Origin: Gracilinema caldarium DSM 7334
Lineage (GTDB): Bacteria > Spirochaetota > Spirochaetia > Treponematales > Breznakiellaceae
Direction: 5' to 3'
Assembly (NCBI RefSeq): GCF_000219725.1
Contig: NC_015732.1
Span: 372,001-436,000, forward strand
Length of the DNA stretch: 64,000 nt
In this document: piece after piece, positions 1-7,862 of the stretch
Numbering within the stretch: position 1 is the first letter of the stretch
How the letters are laid out: every line of letters starts with the position of its first letter
Notes under the pieces: model-generated
Database searches by the model: none
What the model saw: the letters and a program-made list of their open reading frames with translations, nothing else
What the model was told of the DNA's origin: nothing
Translations under genes and position numbers: made by a program

Positions 1-564
1 GGCAAGCTGGCTGCCCGTTCTCATACGGCGGAGTTTTGGGCCATTTTGCATGGACTATTACAGAAGGCCGAATCGGCTGGAATCTATAAAAATGTTTTTG
101 TATCTTCTCCGGAACTGGAAGAACTGACTGAACTTATCCGGAAACAGTATATCTATGAGAACGGCAACCTGATAAAAGATCTGGGTAAACACCTCTTGCG
201 GGCACAACAATTATGCCTTGAGATTGGTGGACGTTTCGAAGATTATGTGGATCGGGTTCTCTGCTTGCCCCGAAATGCGGCCAAGGTGGCCATGAAGATG
301 TATCAATATAACCTGAATCCCTCCATCGGTGCTGAAAACATGAAACTGGTGGCGGGGATTCGGAACGAAGAACAGCGTATGGCTGCGGAAAGCGCCCTTC
401 TTTCAGGGAAAAGTCCCGACGAAGTGAAGGTTCAGATTGCAAAAAAGCCTGTCCCCCAAGACCCGAAGGAACAACTCGAAAAGGAAAAACACCGGCTCGA
501 ACGGACCATTCAATCACTACAAAAACGACTCGAAGAGGTTGAACGGGAATTGGAATCGGTATAG
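1..564 (+). CDS. Hypothetical coiled-coil protein, 3' part only
   Basis: The reading frame is open from base 1, so this is the C-terminal part (187 residues) of a longer protein whose start lies upstream of the window. A TTG codon at 46 is not needed as a start, because the frame continues upward without a stop. The visible part is mostly helical and charged. Its last 45 residues (KEQLEKEKHRLERTIQSLQ and onward) have the heptad pattern of a coiled coil. No catalytic motif or membrane segment is visible and I do not recognise the family. The next gene starts about 20-50 nt downstream on the same strand, so the two may be cotranscribed. Confidence 0.75.
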   Translation, partial: GKLAARSHTAEFWAILHGLLQKAESAGIYKNVFVSSPELEELTELIRKQYIYENGNLIKDLGKHLLRAQQLCLEIGGRFEDYVDRVLCLPRNAAKVAMKMYQYNLNPSIGAENMKLVAGIRNEEQRMAAESALLSGKSPDEVKVQIAKKPVPQDPKEQLEKEKHRLERTIQSLQKRLEEVERELESV

Positions 565-612
565 AGAAGGCCCCTATAGATTTTGATATCTTCTGCCGAT
601 ACTAGTAGCACT

Positions 613-1659
613 ATGCATTGTCATTTGCACCGCGTGGTTCGGTTTGTGGGTCTTGTTCTGTTTCCTTTCCTTATACAGGGAGGTGTATTGCTCGCCATCG
701 ATGGACCCCTCATTCCTCCCGCATCGGACTCTCCAGGCCCTGTGCCTCAAAAGAGCGACCCCCTCTTTCCTAGGTTGTATTTTAATGAATATCTTGAAAC
801 CCTCAATGCCCAGGAACGGGCCCTTCCGTACTCTGTTCCAAGTCATGAAGAATCGATCCGTCATCTGCGCCGTATTATAGATTATCGATCGATACTTCTG
901 AATAATGATATCCTTGCCTTTTATGGAAGTCCTCTATCCAAACGGATGGGTATATTAGGTGTTTATCCTATTGATGAATTGTATGCCCGGCTTAAGCAAT
1001 TAGGACAGGAATACGATACCTTGAATGGTGAGCGGGGACTTAAACTTGCCTTTTATATAATTTATGGGACTGTGTGGCCTGAAGGAGAAATAGGTATACT
1101 TCGAGAATCGCTGGTAAAGCAATACATCGAATTCGCCCTTCAGAATGATATCCTTGTTTTTCTGGATCACCAGATTGGCAAGTACGGGGTGGTCGATTCC
1201 CTGAAAAAGATGCTGCCCTACCTACGGTATCCCAATGTGCACCTGGCACTCGACCCGGAATGGCGGACGACCATGCCCATGAAAGAAATCGGTTCTGTGA
1301 CTGCCGCAGAAATTAACCAGGCTCAGGAGGCGATGGAAGCCTATATATTAGCCCATGATATACCAGGGGAACGGATGCTGGTCATCCATCAATTTAACTG
1401 GAAGATGATACAGCAGCGGGATCAGGTTCGAACTGATTTTTCCCGGGTGCGGCTTATTCACTGTGCCGATGGCTTTGGTCCTCCTGCGGTGAAACGGGCT
1501 TCCTATGATTACAATGCCCTTGCAAAAAATATGCCTGTTAAAGCTTTTAAGTTGTTTTTTAAATCGGGGGTTCCTGGGGCAGGCTTTGATGAACCGCTAC
1601 TTTCTCCTGCCCAGGTGTTACAACTGGAACCCCGTCCCTATCTCATCATGTATCAATAG
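613..1659 (+). CDS. Exported protein of unknown function, possible TIM-barrel hydrolase fold
   Basis: A protein of about 348 residues with a basic N-terminus followed by a hydrophobic stretch (RFVGLVLFPFLIQGGVLLA), which looks like a signal peptide, so it probably acts in the periplasm or at the surface. The mature part alternates predicted strands and helices with conserved-looking acidic and aromatic motifs (GVYPIDEL, FLDHQIGKY, ALDPEW, LVIHQF). This resembles secreted TIM-barrel proteins, but I cannot name the family. The start is uncertain: ATG at 613 gives the neat signal peptide; a TTG at 583, with AGAAGG about 12 nt upstream, would add ten residues. It follows the preceding gene closely on the same strand. 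Confidence 0.7.
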   Translation: MHCHLHRVVRFVGLVLFPFLIQGGVLLAIDGPLIPPASDSPGPVPQKSDPLFPRLYFNEYLETLNAQERALPYSVPSHEESIRHLRRIIDYRSILLNNDILAFYGSPLSKRMGILGVYPIDELYARLKQLGQEYDTLNGERGLKLAFYIIYGTVWPEGEIGILRESLVKQYIEFALQNDILVFLDHQIGKYGVVDSLKKMLPYLRYPNVHLALDPEWRTTMPMKEIGSVTAAEINQAQEAMEAYILAHDIPGERMLVIHQFNWKMIQQRDQVRTDFSRVRLIHCADGFGPPAVKRASYDYNALAKNMPVKAFKLFFKSGVPGAGFDEPLLSPAQVLQLEPRPYLIMYQ

Positions 1660-1667
1660 GGAGTGAT

Positions 1668-1742
1668 ATGCTGGTCGCAAGTGTGCTTTGTATGCATCTG
1701 CTGATTATAAACAATGTGCTCAACGGGGATCTGGTCCTGTAG
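1668..1742 (+). CDS. Possible 24-residue hydrophobic peptide
   Basis: A short frame immediately after the exported-protein gene. GGAG lies 4 nt before the ATG and the frame ends in TAG. The peptide (MLVASVLCMHLLIINNVLNG, then DLVL) is hydrophobic enough for one membrane segment. There is no homology evidence and a frame this short arises easily by chance, so it is recorded only as a candidate. Confidence 0.2.
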   Translation: MLVASVLCMHLLIINNVLNGDLVL

Positions 1743-1766
1743 CTAGTGGTGTATCAGTGATTTCTG

Positions 1767-2498
1767 TCAGTTGAGCCCTAGCTTAAAAGGATTGAGTGAA
1801 ACCCCTACATCATAGGTGTCAAGGTTTTCGTGCTTTTTAAGGAGGGCTACTACCCAATAGGTGACTGGAGTCATGAGCGCCTCAACACCACACTTAAAGA
1901 GATAGTTGGTTACTACCAGGGTAACAAAGAGTTCCCAACCGAAAACACCGAAGAGGCTCGCCACCAGTACAAAAACAGCAGTATCAACAAATTCACCAAC
2001 CAACGTACTGCCGATGGTCCGCATCCATAGGTGTTTCCCCTGCATCCAGACCTTCATCCGGGAAAGGACAGCTGAATTGGAAAATTCGCCCATCCAGTAA
2101 CCGGCGAGGCTTGCCAGGGCAATGCCTCCTGTGCTCATTCCGCCGAGAATGGCATCATAGGCCTGAGTGCCTGCATAACCTTCCCAGGCCGATTCTGGGG
2201 GGAGCCGCTTTAGAATAAAAAATACAAGGCTTGCCAGGGCAAGCAGGAAAAAGCCAGTCCAGATGACTCGGCGGGATGCACGGAATCCGTATACCTCAGT
2301 AAGTATATCACCGAAAATGTACGAAAGAGGAAAAAGCAGGGTGCCGCCATCAAAGGCCATGGGAATGCCGAAGAGCGAAAACCCAAGATCCACAATTTTA
2401 GCGCTGGAGGCGATGTTGCTGATAATGAGTACCGCCACAAAAGCGGCCATTACCAGGTCCAGGTATTTGTAGGAATTGATCTGTGAGGATTGGTTCAC
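1767..2498 (-). CDS. yhhQ: Queuosine precursor transporter, YhhQ/VUT family
   Basis: A 243-residue integral membrane protein with about six hydrophobic helices. It carries family-typical stretches: LIISNIASSAKI near residues 24-35, FPLSYIFGDILTEVYGF near 56-72, and a C-terminal VTNYLFKCGVEALMTPVTY. In this family (formerly DUF165) the protein imports preQ0/preQ1, precursors of the tRNA modification queuosine. The start is GTG at 2498: AAGGAG lies 7 nt upstream in a good position. The gene is downstream of the glgP terminator on the same strand, so it needs its own promoter. No preQ1 riboswitch was recognised in the leader. Substrate specificity is inferred from the family. Confidence 0.85.
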   Translation of the reverse strand: MNQSSQINSYKYLDLVMAAFVAVLIISNIASSAKIVDLGFSLFGIPMAFDGGTLLFPLSYIFGDILTEVYGFRASRRVIWTGFFLLALASLVFFILKRLPPESAWEGYAGTQAYDAILGGMSTGGIALASLAGYWMGEFSNSAVLSRMKVWMQGKHLWMRTIGSTLVGEFVDTAVFVLVASLFGVFGWELFVTLVVTNYLFKCGVEALMTPVTYWVVALLKKHENLDTYDVGVSLNPFKLGLN

Positions 2499-2550
2499 GA
2501 TGAACTCCTTGTTTTGATAAGGCGGGTAGCGGAGACGACCGCCGCGGCAT

Positions 2551-2587
2551 TAAAAAACCGCACTTCCTTGCCGCTGGAAGTGCGGTT
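2551..2587 (-). terminator. Intrinsic terminator of glgP
   Basis: A perfect 12-bp stem (AACCGCACTTCC / GGAAGTGCGGTT) with an 8-nt loop, followed on the minus strand by a T run (TTTTTTA). It lies about 40 nt past the glgP stop codon. Confidence 0.9.
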
Positions 2588-2627
2588 CGTACCCTAACAT
2601 AGGAATACTTGTTTTGACAAGAGTTGA

Positions 2628-5165
2628 TTAAGCCCATTTAATGAGGCCAGGTACATAGGGATGTACGAGCCCTTCATGCTTCGGCAGTATTCTTACGGTG
2701 TGTCCCTGGTGGCCTGTCGATTCGCAGGTAATCTTAACCTGAAATTTATAACAGTCCCCCTCCTGAGCTATAGGCTTCATCTCTGCCCGTTGGGCATGTT
2801 CAATATCGCCAAAGTTGGAGATGGAGCCATAGTAGAGTTCCACGCAGAGCTCTTCCGGTGCAAGGCTTCCGAGCCGTACACAGGCATTCACCGTCACGAG
2901 GTCTCCCCGCTGCATCACAGGCCGTGCATTGGACTCCACCTTGAGAACCGACAGCTCATGCCAGGCATTTCGAAGTTTCTGCAAATATGCTGCCAGGGCT
3001 TTCGATTCCTGGTAATTATCTTTTACAAGCCGCTTATAATTTTTCAGGGCAGGGAAATAGTACTTATTGGAATAATCCATCAGCATCCTATGGCATGACA
3101 TTGACTGCCCTATTTCCTTCATGCAGGTTTTCATTCGACGGATCCATTCCCGGGGCAAGCCATCCCGGCCACGGGTATAGAAGAGGGGGATGATCTCCCG
3201 TTCCAGAAGATCATAGAGGGCCTTGCTTTCTATTTCATCCTGCAGATTAGTATCCTCGTATTGTTCTCCCTGGCCTATGGCCCAGCCGATTTCCGGTTTA
3301 TAAGCCTCATCCCACCAGCCATCAAGAATAGAGCAGTTGAGAACCCCATTCATGGCTGCCTTCATGCCGCTCGTGCCGCTTGCTTCTAAAGGCCGCCGGG
3401 GTGTGTTGAGCCAGAGGTCCGCTCCACTGGTCATATACTTGGCCATGGTCATGTCATAGTCTTCCAGGAATACGATTTTACTGACCACATCGTATTTTTC
3501 TGCAAAATGAATAATCTCCCGGATTAAATCTTTTCCAGGCATGTCATGAGGATGGGCTTTCCCGGCAAAAATAAGCTGGATGGGGCGTTCTGAATCCCGA
3601 AGCAGTTTCAGGAGCCGCTCTGGGTCCCGTAGAAGCAGGTTAGCCCGTTTATACGTAGCAAAGCGGCGAGCAAAGGCTATGGTGAGGGTGTAGGGTGAGA
3701 GGGCATCCTCTGCCTGTTGAATTCTGCTTTCGGTGGCCCCGTTCCGTTGTAATTGCCGGCGAATCCTATCCCGGGCAAAGGCTACAAGCCGTTCCCGGCG
3801 CCGTTCATGGGTTCTCCAGAGTTCTTCATCAGAAATACGTTCCATCCGATTCCAGATATTCAGGTCTGTTGGCTCTTCTTCAAAATGGGGGCCAAAATAG
3901 CGATCCAAGAGCTCTACCATGTTATTGGAAACCCAGGTACGGGGGTGAACGCCATTAGTCACATGGCCTATGGGAACTTCATGGATGGGAAGTCCGGGCC
4001 AAATATTTTTCCACATTTCCCGGGAAACCTTCCCATGCAATCGGGCTACCCCATTGCAATAGGCAGCGAGTTTTAAAGCCAGGATGGTCATGCAGAAGGG
4101 TTCCCGGTCATCGTCGGGGTTTTCTCTGCCCAGAGCTAAAAATTCTTTCCAGGGAAGCCCTAATTCCTGTGCCCATGGTCGGAAATATTTCTCCATAAGA
4201 TCGATACCGAACCGTTCGTTTCCAGCAGGGACGGGGGTATGGGTAGTAAACACATTGGTTGGCCAAAGGGCTTGCCGGGCTTCTTCGAAACTGAGATGCT
4301 GATCGTGCATCAATTCGCGGATCCGTTCGAGTCCCAGAAAAGCCGAGTGACCTTCATTCATGTGGGTTACTGCGGGATTGATGCCTAAGGCCCGTAATGC
4401 TCGTATTCCGCCGATCCCAAGGACAATTTCCTGCCGAATTCTGGTTTCCCGGTCTCCTCCATAGAGACTTGCGGTTATATCCCGTAAATCGGGAGCATTT
4501 TCTTCAATATTGGTGTCGAGTAAAAACAGAGAACTACGGCCTACCTTGACTTCCCAAATCTGGGCAACCACAATACGGTCTCCTGTCTCTACAGTTATTT
4601 TGATAGGTTTACCTTGTTTGTCTAGTTTTCGCTCCACCGGCATGTTGTACCAATCGTTTTCAGGGTAGGATTCCTGTTGGAAACCATCACCATTAAGGTA
4701 CTGTTTAAAGTAACCCTGTCGATACAGGAGTCCTACACCAACCAAAGGAAGCCCCAGGTCCGAAGAGGTTTTCATGTGGTCCCCTGAAAGAATACCAAGA
4801 CCCCCAGAATAGATAGGAAGGGACACATCCATACCATATTCCATGGAGAAATAGGCGATCATGTCCTTGCGGCTGCCCTTATACCAGGTATCTCGTTTCT
4901 TATAATGCTGGAAACGGTCGTAGACATCCTTGAGGGCAGCCAGATAAGAATCGTCTTCGGCCATTTTTTCGAGCCGTTCCTGGCTTACCATGCCGAGCAT
5001 CCGGGCTGGATTCTGCTGGGATTTGAGCCACAGGTCATAATCCAGGCGGATAAACAGCATCACCGCATCGAAATTCCAGGATAACCAGAGATTACGGGCT
5101 ATTTCCTCCAGCGGTTTCAGAGGAACCGGTAATTTTGGTTTGACGGTATAGGTTGAGATGTTCAT
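2628..5165 (-). CDS. glgP: Alpha-glucan (glycogen/maltodextrin) phosphorylase
   Basis: An 845-residue GT35 phosphorylase that releases glucose-1-phosphate from alpha-1,4-glucans. The N-terminus (ARNLWLSWNFDAVMLF) is the DUF3417 domain of the short alpha-glucan phosphorylase type found in Thermotoga and many anaerobes. The pyridoxal-phosphate site motif EASGTSGMKAAMNG is present, as are HMNEGHSAF and THTPVPAGNERF. It is the last gene of a leftward cluster after an ECF sigma/anti-sigma pair, 39 nt beyond the anti-sigma stop. There is no Shine-Dalgarno before the ATG. A promoter-like TTGACA-17-TAAGCT places transcription start at about the A of the ATG (see findings). Confidence 0.95.
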   Translation of the reverse strand: MNISTYTVKPKLPVPLKPLEEIARNLWLSWNFDAVMLFIRLDYDLWLKSQQNPARMLGMVSQERLEKMAEDDSYLAALKDVYDRFQHYKKRDTWYKGSRKDMIAYFSMEYGMDVSLPIYSGGLGILSGDHMKTSSDLGLPLVGVGLLYRQGYFKQYLNGDGFQQESYPENDWYNMPVERKLDKQGKPIKITVETGDRIVVAQIWEVKVGRSSLFLLDTNIEENAPDLRDITASLYGGDRETRIRQEIVLGIGGIRALRALGINPAVTHMNEGHSAFLGLERIRELMHDQHLSFEEARQALWPTNVFTTHTPVPAGNERFGIDLMEKYFRPWAQELGLPWKEFLALGRENPDDDREPFCMTILALKLAAYCNGVARLHGKVSREMWKNIWPGLPIHEVPIGHVTNGVHPRTWVSNNMVELLDRYFGPHFEEEPTDLNIWNRMERISDEELWRTHERRRERLVAFARDRIRRQLQRNGATESRIQQAEDALSPYTLTIAFARRFATYKRANLLLRDPERLLKLLRDSERPIQLIFAGKAHPHDMPGKDLIREIIHFAEKYDVVSKIVFLEDYDMTMAKYMTSGADLWLNTPRRPLEASGTSGMKAAMNGVLNCSILDGWWDEAYKPEIGWAIGQGEQYEDTNLQDEIESKALYDLLEREIIPLFYTRGRDGLPREWIRRMKTCMKEIGQSMSCHRMLMDYSNKYYFPALKNYKRLVKDNYQESKALAAYLQKLRNAWHELSVLKVESNARPVMQRGDLVTVNACVRLGSLAPEELCVELYYGSISNFGDIEHAQRAEMKPIAQEGDCYKFQVKITCESTGHQGHTVRILPKHEGLVHPYVPGLIKWA

Positions 5166-5171
5166 GTATTA

Positions 5172-5200
5172 AGCTTAAAAGGCTAGAGTAGCCCTGTCAA
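5172..5200 (-). promoter_or_regulatory. Putative glgP promoter giving a leaderless mRNA
   Basis: On the minus strand, -35 TTGACA (5195-5200), a 17-nt spacer and -10 TAAGCT (5172-5177), with only 6 nt between the -10 and the ATG at 5165. The spacer also holds a small GGCTA/TAGCC hairpin followed by TTTT, which may be a weak terminator of the anti-sigma gene. Confidence 0.5.
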
Positions 5201-5204
5201 ATTT

Positions 5205-5654
5205 TTATTGGCGCAGACCAAAATGATGAGCCAGTTCTTCCAGATGAGTGCCGATTAAGAGGGAACCATAGAGGGTTAAAAAAATACTCACGGTGATAAT
5301 CAACATGAAGGGAGATTCACTGGAAAAGGGGAGGGTGCAAAGGGCGATAAATAAGATAATACCTACCACAATCCAATCACGAAAGGAAATTGGATTTTGC
5401 GCTCCAGGATTCTGCAGTGGAGCTTCATGAGCGATTTGTTCCATGATATTTTCTTTAATATTGGCAGGAACGGTAATGTTTCGGTGTCTGACTGTTGTTT
5501 CCAGTAGTGAAAGCCCTTGTTTCAGCCATTGGGCTTCTTTTCGACAAGACTTACATAAGATAAGATGTGCTGCTAGCCGGGGAGATCGCAGAAAAAGACC
5601 TTCCCTTAGGTCTATGCATTCAGTAAGTTTGTTTTGTGCATCACTGCAGTTCAT
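5205..5654 (-). CDS. Zinc-finger anti-sigma factor, membrane-anchored
   Basis: A 149-residue protein with an HxxxCxxC motif (His30, Cys34, Cys37), as in zinc-containing anti-sigma domains (ZAS type). Two hydrophobic segments follow, near residues 90-108 and 113-135 (WIVVGIILFIALCTLPF and the following stretch). The N-terminal part would face the cytoplasm and hold the sigma factor. Its ATG overlaps the TGA of the sigma gene (5651-5654), so the two are translationally coupled, which is the usual layout of an ECF sigma and its cognate anti-sigma. The signal sensed is unknown; the C-terminal tail is short, so any sensor is probably the membrane part itself. Confidence 0.8.
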   Translation of the reverse strand: MNCSDAQNKLTECIDLREGLFLRSPRLAAHLILCKSCRKEAQWLKQGLSLLETTVRHRNITVPANIKENIMEQIAHEAPLQNPGAQNPISFRDWIVVGIILFIALCTLPFSSESPFMLIITVSIFLTLYGSLLIGTHLEELAHHFGLRQ

Positions 5655-6232
5655 TCTAGACCTCCTTCTATCATGTCTGCCAGACCTTCCCGCAACAATT
5701 GTTTCGCCCTGAAAATATGGGATTTTACGGTATTCAGGGGAAAGCCAGTAATGATCGCAATTTCGTCGTAACTGCGGTCATAGAAAAAATAGAGCTCCAG
5801 ACAAATTCTGAACCGGTCTGGTAAGGTTTTCATTGCTTCCCGGACAGCTGCCATGGCAAATTTGCGCAAAAGCTCTGCCTCCACGTTATCAGGCGCGGGA
5901 AGCTCAATTTCTTCAGCATCATTATCTGTTTCACTGGTAAGACTGAAAAATTCCTCCCTTCGATTCAAACTGTTTATGCCTGTGTTATAGGCTATCCGGT
6001 ACAGCCAGGTTGAAAATCGAGAACGGCCCTGAAAACCCGAAAGCCCTTTGTAGGCTTTTAAAAAAACCTCCTGGGTAAAGTCTGCTGCATCATCACGATT
6101 CTTAAAGAAACTTAAGCCCAGAGAAAACACATTCTCTTGGTGCCGCTCAATAAGAATTCGGTATAAATCCCGTTCTCCTGCTATTATGCGGTTTATGAGA
6201 ACCTCATCTACCAGTTCTTTTCCGGTAATCAC
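5651..6232 (-). CDS. ECF-type RNA polymerase sigma factor
   Basis: A 193-residue sigma-70 family protein with only regions 2 and 4, typical of extracytoplasmic-function sigma factors. Region 2 is near residues 26-87 (DFTQEVFLKAYKGL, RFSTWLYRIAYNTGIN). Region 4 is near 128-183 (LPDRFRICLELYFFYDRSYDEIA, shown in the sequence as LPDRFRICLELYF then YDEIAIITGFPLNTVKSHI). It overlaps the upstream small membrane gene by 4 nt (6229-6232) and the downstream anti-sigma gene by 4 nt, so three genes form one coupled unit. It probably directs RNA polymerase to envelope- or stress-related promoters; the regulon cannot be read from this window. Confidence 0.92.
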   Translation of the reverse strand: MITGKELVDEVLINRIIAGERDLYRILIERHQENVFSLGLSFFKNRDDAADFTQEVFLKAYKGLSGFQGRSRFSTWLYRIAYNTGINSLNRREEFFSLTSETDNDAEEIELPAPDNVEAELLRKFAMAAVREAMKTLPDRFRICLELYFFYDRSYDEIAIITGFPLNTVKSHIFRAKQLLREGLADMIEGGLE

Positions 6233-6570
6233 GGCGCCCCATCACCGCGTCGGATTACATAGTAGAGTATCAATCCTATACCGATCGAAAGTGGAATGAG
6301 CCCACCCAGAAGGCTATAGCTAAAACCTTCTATGAACAGAAAGACGATACTCAAAACCAGTCCAATACTTGTGAGCAGTAGTCCTGTCAGTAATGCAAAG
6401 GATTGCAAGTCAAAATTAGGCTTCTGGTATTGCCCCAGCTTGATGAGCAGCATTGTTCGTTTGTGATGCCACAGCAGATATAAAAAGGCGACTACACTGC
6501 CCATGACGATTCCAACAATCGGAACAATAGCGAGTAAAATGTGTACTGCATCGTTGGGTGTCTGGTTCAT
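6229..6570 (-). CDS. Small membrane protein, DUF6249-like
   Basis: A 113-residue protein with three hydrophobic segments: near residues 10-32 (ILLAIVPIVGIVMGSVVAFLY), 58-80 and 86-105. A short basic cytoplasmic stretch sits between the first two (HHKRTMLLIKLGQYQKP). The LIKLGQ pattern followed by two helices is seen in DUF6249-type proteins that often sit beside ECF sigma genes. It is the first gene of the sigma/anti-sigma unit, with AAGGAG about 12 nt upstream. The function is unknown; a role in signalling to the anti-sigma factor is only inferred from position. Confidence 0.7.
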   Translation of the reverse strand: MNQTPNDAVHILLAIVPIVGIVMGSVVAFLYLLWHHKRTMLLIKLGQYQKPNFDLQSFALLTGLLLTSIGLVLSIVFLFIEGFSYSLLGGLIPLSIGIGLILYYVIRRGDGAP

Positions 6571-6736
6571 TCTTGTAAAACGCTCCTTAACGGCGACAGC
6601 TTACTGTAGCCTGTAATCGATAATTACGTCCATAGCAGGGCGTGCTACACATTCATCATCTTATTACCTTTTGTATTTTGACCTTTTTTTCTGGTAATTG
6701 TTGCAAATAGGAATGTAAGAATTTTACCTATGATCG

Positions 6737-6745
6737 TGATATATT
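6737..6745 (+). promoter_or_regulatory. Extended -10 promoter close to a start codon
   Basis: TG-A-TATATT forms an extended -10 element. It ends 7 nt before the ATG at 6753. No good -35 is visible and there is no Shine-Dalgarno before the ATG, so the transcript would be near-leaderless. Confidence 0.4.
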
Positions 6746-6752
6746 GTTTTAT

Positions 6753-7319
6753 ATGAAGAAACATCAGATTATTTGTCTAAATTTTTTATTTATAGTATCT
6801 ATTATAAACGGGTTTACTGCTGGTCGTGCTGACATAGTATCTGGTGGAAAAGTCAAACAAGCTCGTATGAGTTCCTGGCAAGATGGCAGAATCATTCCAG
6901 TCTATGTTCTCAGCAGGGAGATTAATAAGACCTATATAGAAGGAATGTATATTCCTCAGGGTATTGCTGCCTATTACCCCAATCAGTTTACTATGAATGC
7001 AAAGGAACGGCGTATCCAATTTGAAAACCGTTATTCCTATCGTATCCTTGAAAAACATCTTATACAAGAAGATGTTTGGCTTTATAGTGTTGAAACTTCA
7101 TCAACCTTGACTGCACCTGAACACACAAAGATTTACACGATCTTTTTTAACCGGTCTTCTCTGGTATCTAACTCTGGTGAAGCGATACAACCAGCTACAT
7201 ATGCCCTTGAACGGGGAGCCAGAATGTCGGGTTGTACAAGCGGTACGGTCTATATTGATTCCCTTCTCTATAACGAAAAAGATAAACGGTTTAAAGCTGT
7301 TGTTGTTGTAAGCCCTTAA
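6753..7319 (+). CDS. Exported protein of unknown function
   Basis: A 188-residue protein whose N-terminus (MKKHQIICLNFLFIVSIING, then FTAGRA) is a clear signal peptide. The mature part is a mixed, largely beta-type sequence with two cysteines near the C-terminus (MSGCTSG and elsewhere) and no recognised domain. A TTG at 6744 is in frame, but the ATG at 6753 gives the normal charged signal-peptide start. It is convergent with the FliL-like gene, with only 13 nt between the stop codons and no clear terminator there. The family is not recognised. Confidence 0.65.
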   Translation: MKKHQIICLNFLFIVSIINGFTAGRADIVSGGKVKQARMSSWQDGRIIPVYVLSREINKTYIEGMYIPQGIAAYYPNQFTMNAKERRIQFENRYSYRILEKHLIQEDVWLYSVETSSTLTAPEHTKIYTIFFNRSSLVSNSGEAIQPATYALERGARMSGCTSGTVYIDSLLYNEKDKRFKAVVVVSP

Positions 7320-7332
7320 ATATAAAGCCGTT

Positions 7333-7797
7333 TCAGTCAATAACAAGATAATCATTAAAAAAGAGGGTCTCTATCTTTCCTAGCCTCAGTTGTTTGTTAA
7401 AACGCAGGAGGAGCTCATCTTTTATCGCAGATTCTCCTAATTTTTTTAAACATTCCGCTGATTGGGATGCAAAATAGGCTATTGTTATTTCTTTGAATTG
7501 AGGTATATGACTGCTCAGCTCTTCGGTAAAGGCAATATCCTGTTTATTATAAGGAAAAATAATGGTTACCAGTACCGTTGCTTGCTTTGGAGCTGCTGTT
7601 TGGGCTCGAATCCGACCAAGGCCGGTAAAATAACTTTCCTCTATAACATCATTCTGGTTGGTTTCTACAGCTTGAGAAAATTGCCTATTAACAGAGCCCT
7701 TCGTCAATCCAAATAAAGTCCCGATGATAAGAACTGCAACCATAATGAGGATGATTCCGAGTAATATTCGATAAAGCTCTTCAAGTGCTATTTTCAT
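7333..7797 (-). CDS. FliL-like flagellar basal-body-associated protein
   Basis: A 154-residue protein with one N-terminal membrane helix (ILLGIILIMVAVLIIGTLFGL, given here as the stretch after LEELYR). The periplasmic domain ends in a pattern like the FliL C-terminus: an acidic helix with ECLKKLGESAIKDELLLRFN, then GKIETLFFNDYLVI. FliL supports stator function in the flagellar motor. The gene is not in a flagellar operon here, so it may be a second, divergent FliL-type protein; I therefore give no gene symbol. The start at 7797 is preferred over 7839, because a TTGTCT-16-TATACA promoter lies directly upstream and would exclude the longer form. Confidence 0.65.
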   Translation of the reverse strand: MKIALEELYRILLGIILIMVAVLIIGTLFGLTKGSVNRQFSQAVETNQNDVIEESYFTGLGRIRAQTAAPKQATVLVTIIFPYNKQDIAFTEELSSHIPQFKEITIAYFASQSAECLKKLGESAIKDELLLRFNKQLRLGKIETLFFNDYLVID

Positions 7798-7805
7798 ATT
7801 TCTAT

Positions 7806-7854
7806 TGTATACCGCAACCAAAGGGATAGACAACGACAAAACTCCGTTTATACT
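7806..7854. promoter_or_regulatory. Divergent overlapping promoters for fliL-like and glpA-like genes
   Basis: Leftward: -35 TTGTCT (complement of 7828-7833), 16-nt spacer, -10 TATACA (complement of 7806-7811), 8 nt to the ATG at 7797. Rightward: -35 TAGACA (7827-7832), 16-nt spacer, -10 TATACT (7849-7854), 8 nt to the ATG at 7863. The two promoters use the same bases as their -35 elements, on opposite strands, so they should compete for polymerase. Neither start codon has a Shine-Dalgarno. Confidence 0.5.
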
Positions 7855-7862
7855 ATTTTTAT

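Noticed and set aside
2498-2627. A preQ1 riboswitch upstream of the YhhQ-type transporter
   Set aside because: The region holds a strong glgP terminator hairpin and a GC-rich leader, but no recognisable preQ1-I aptamer core or pseudoknot sequence.
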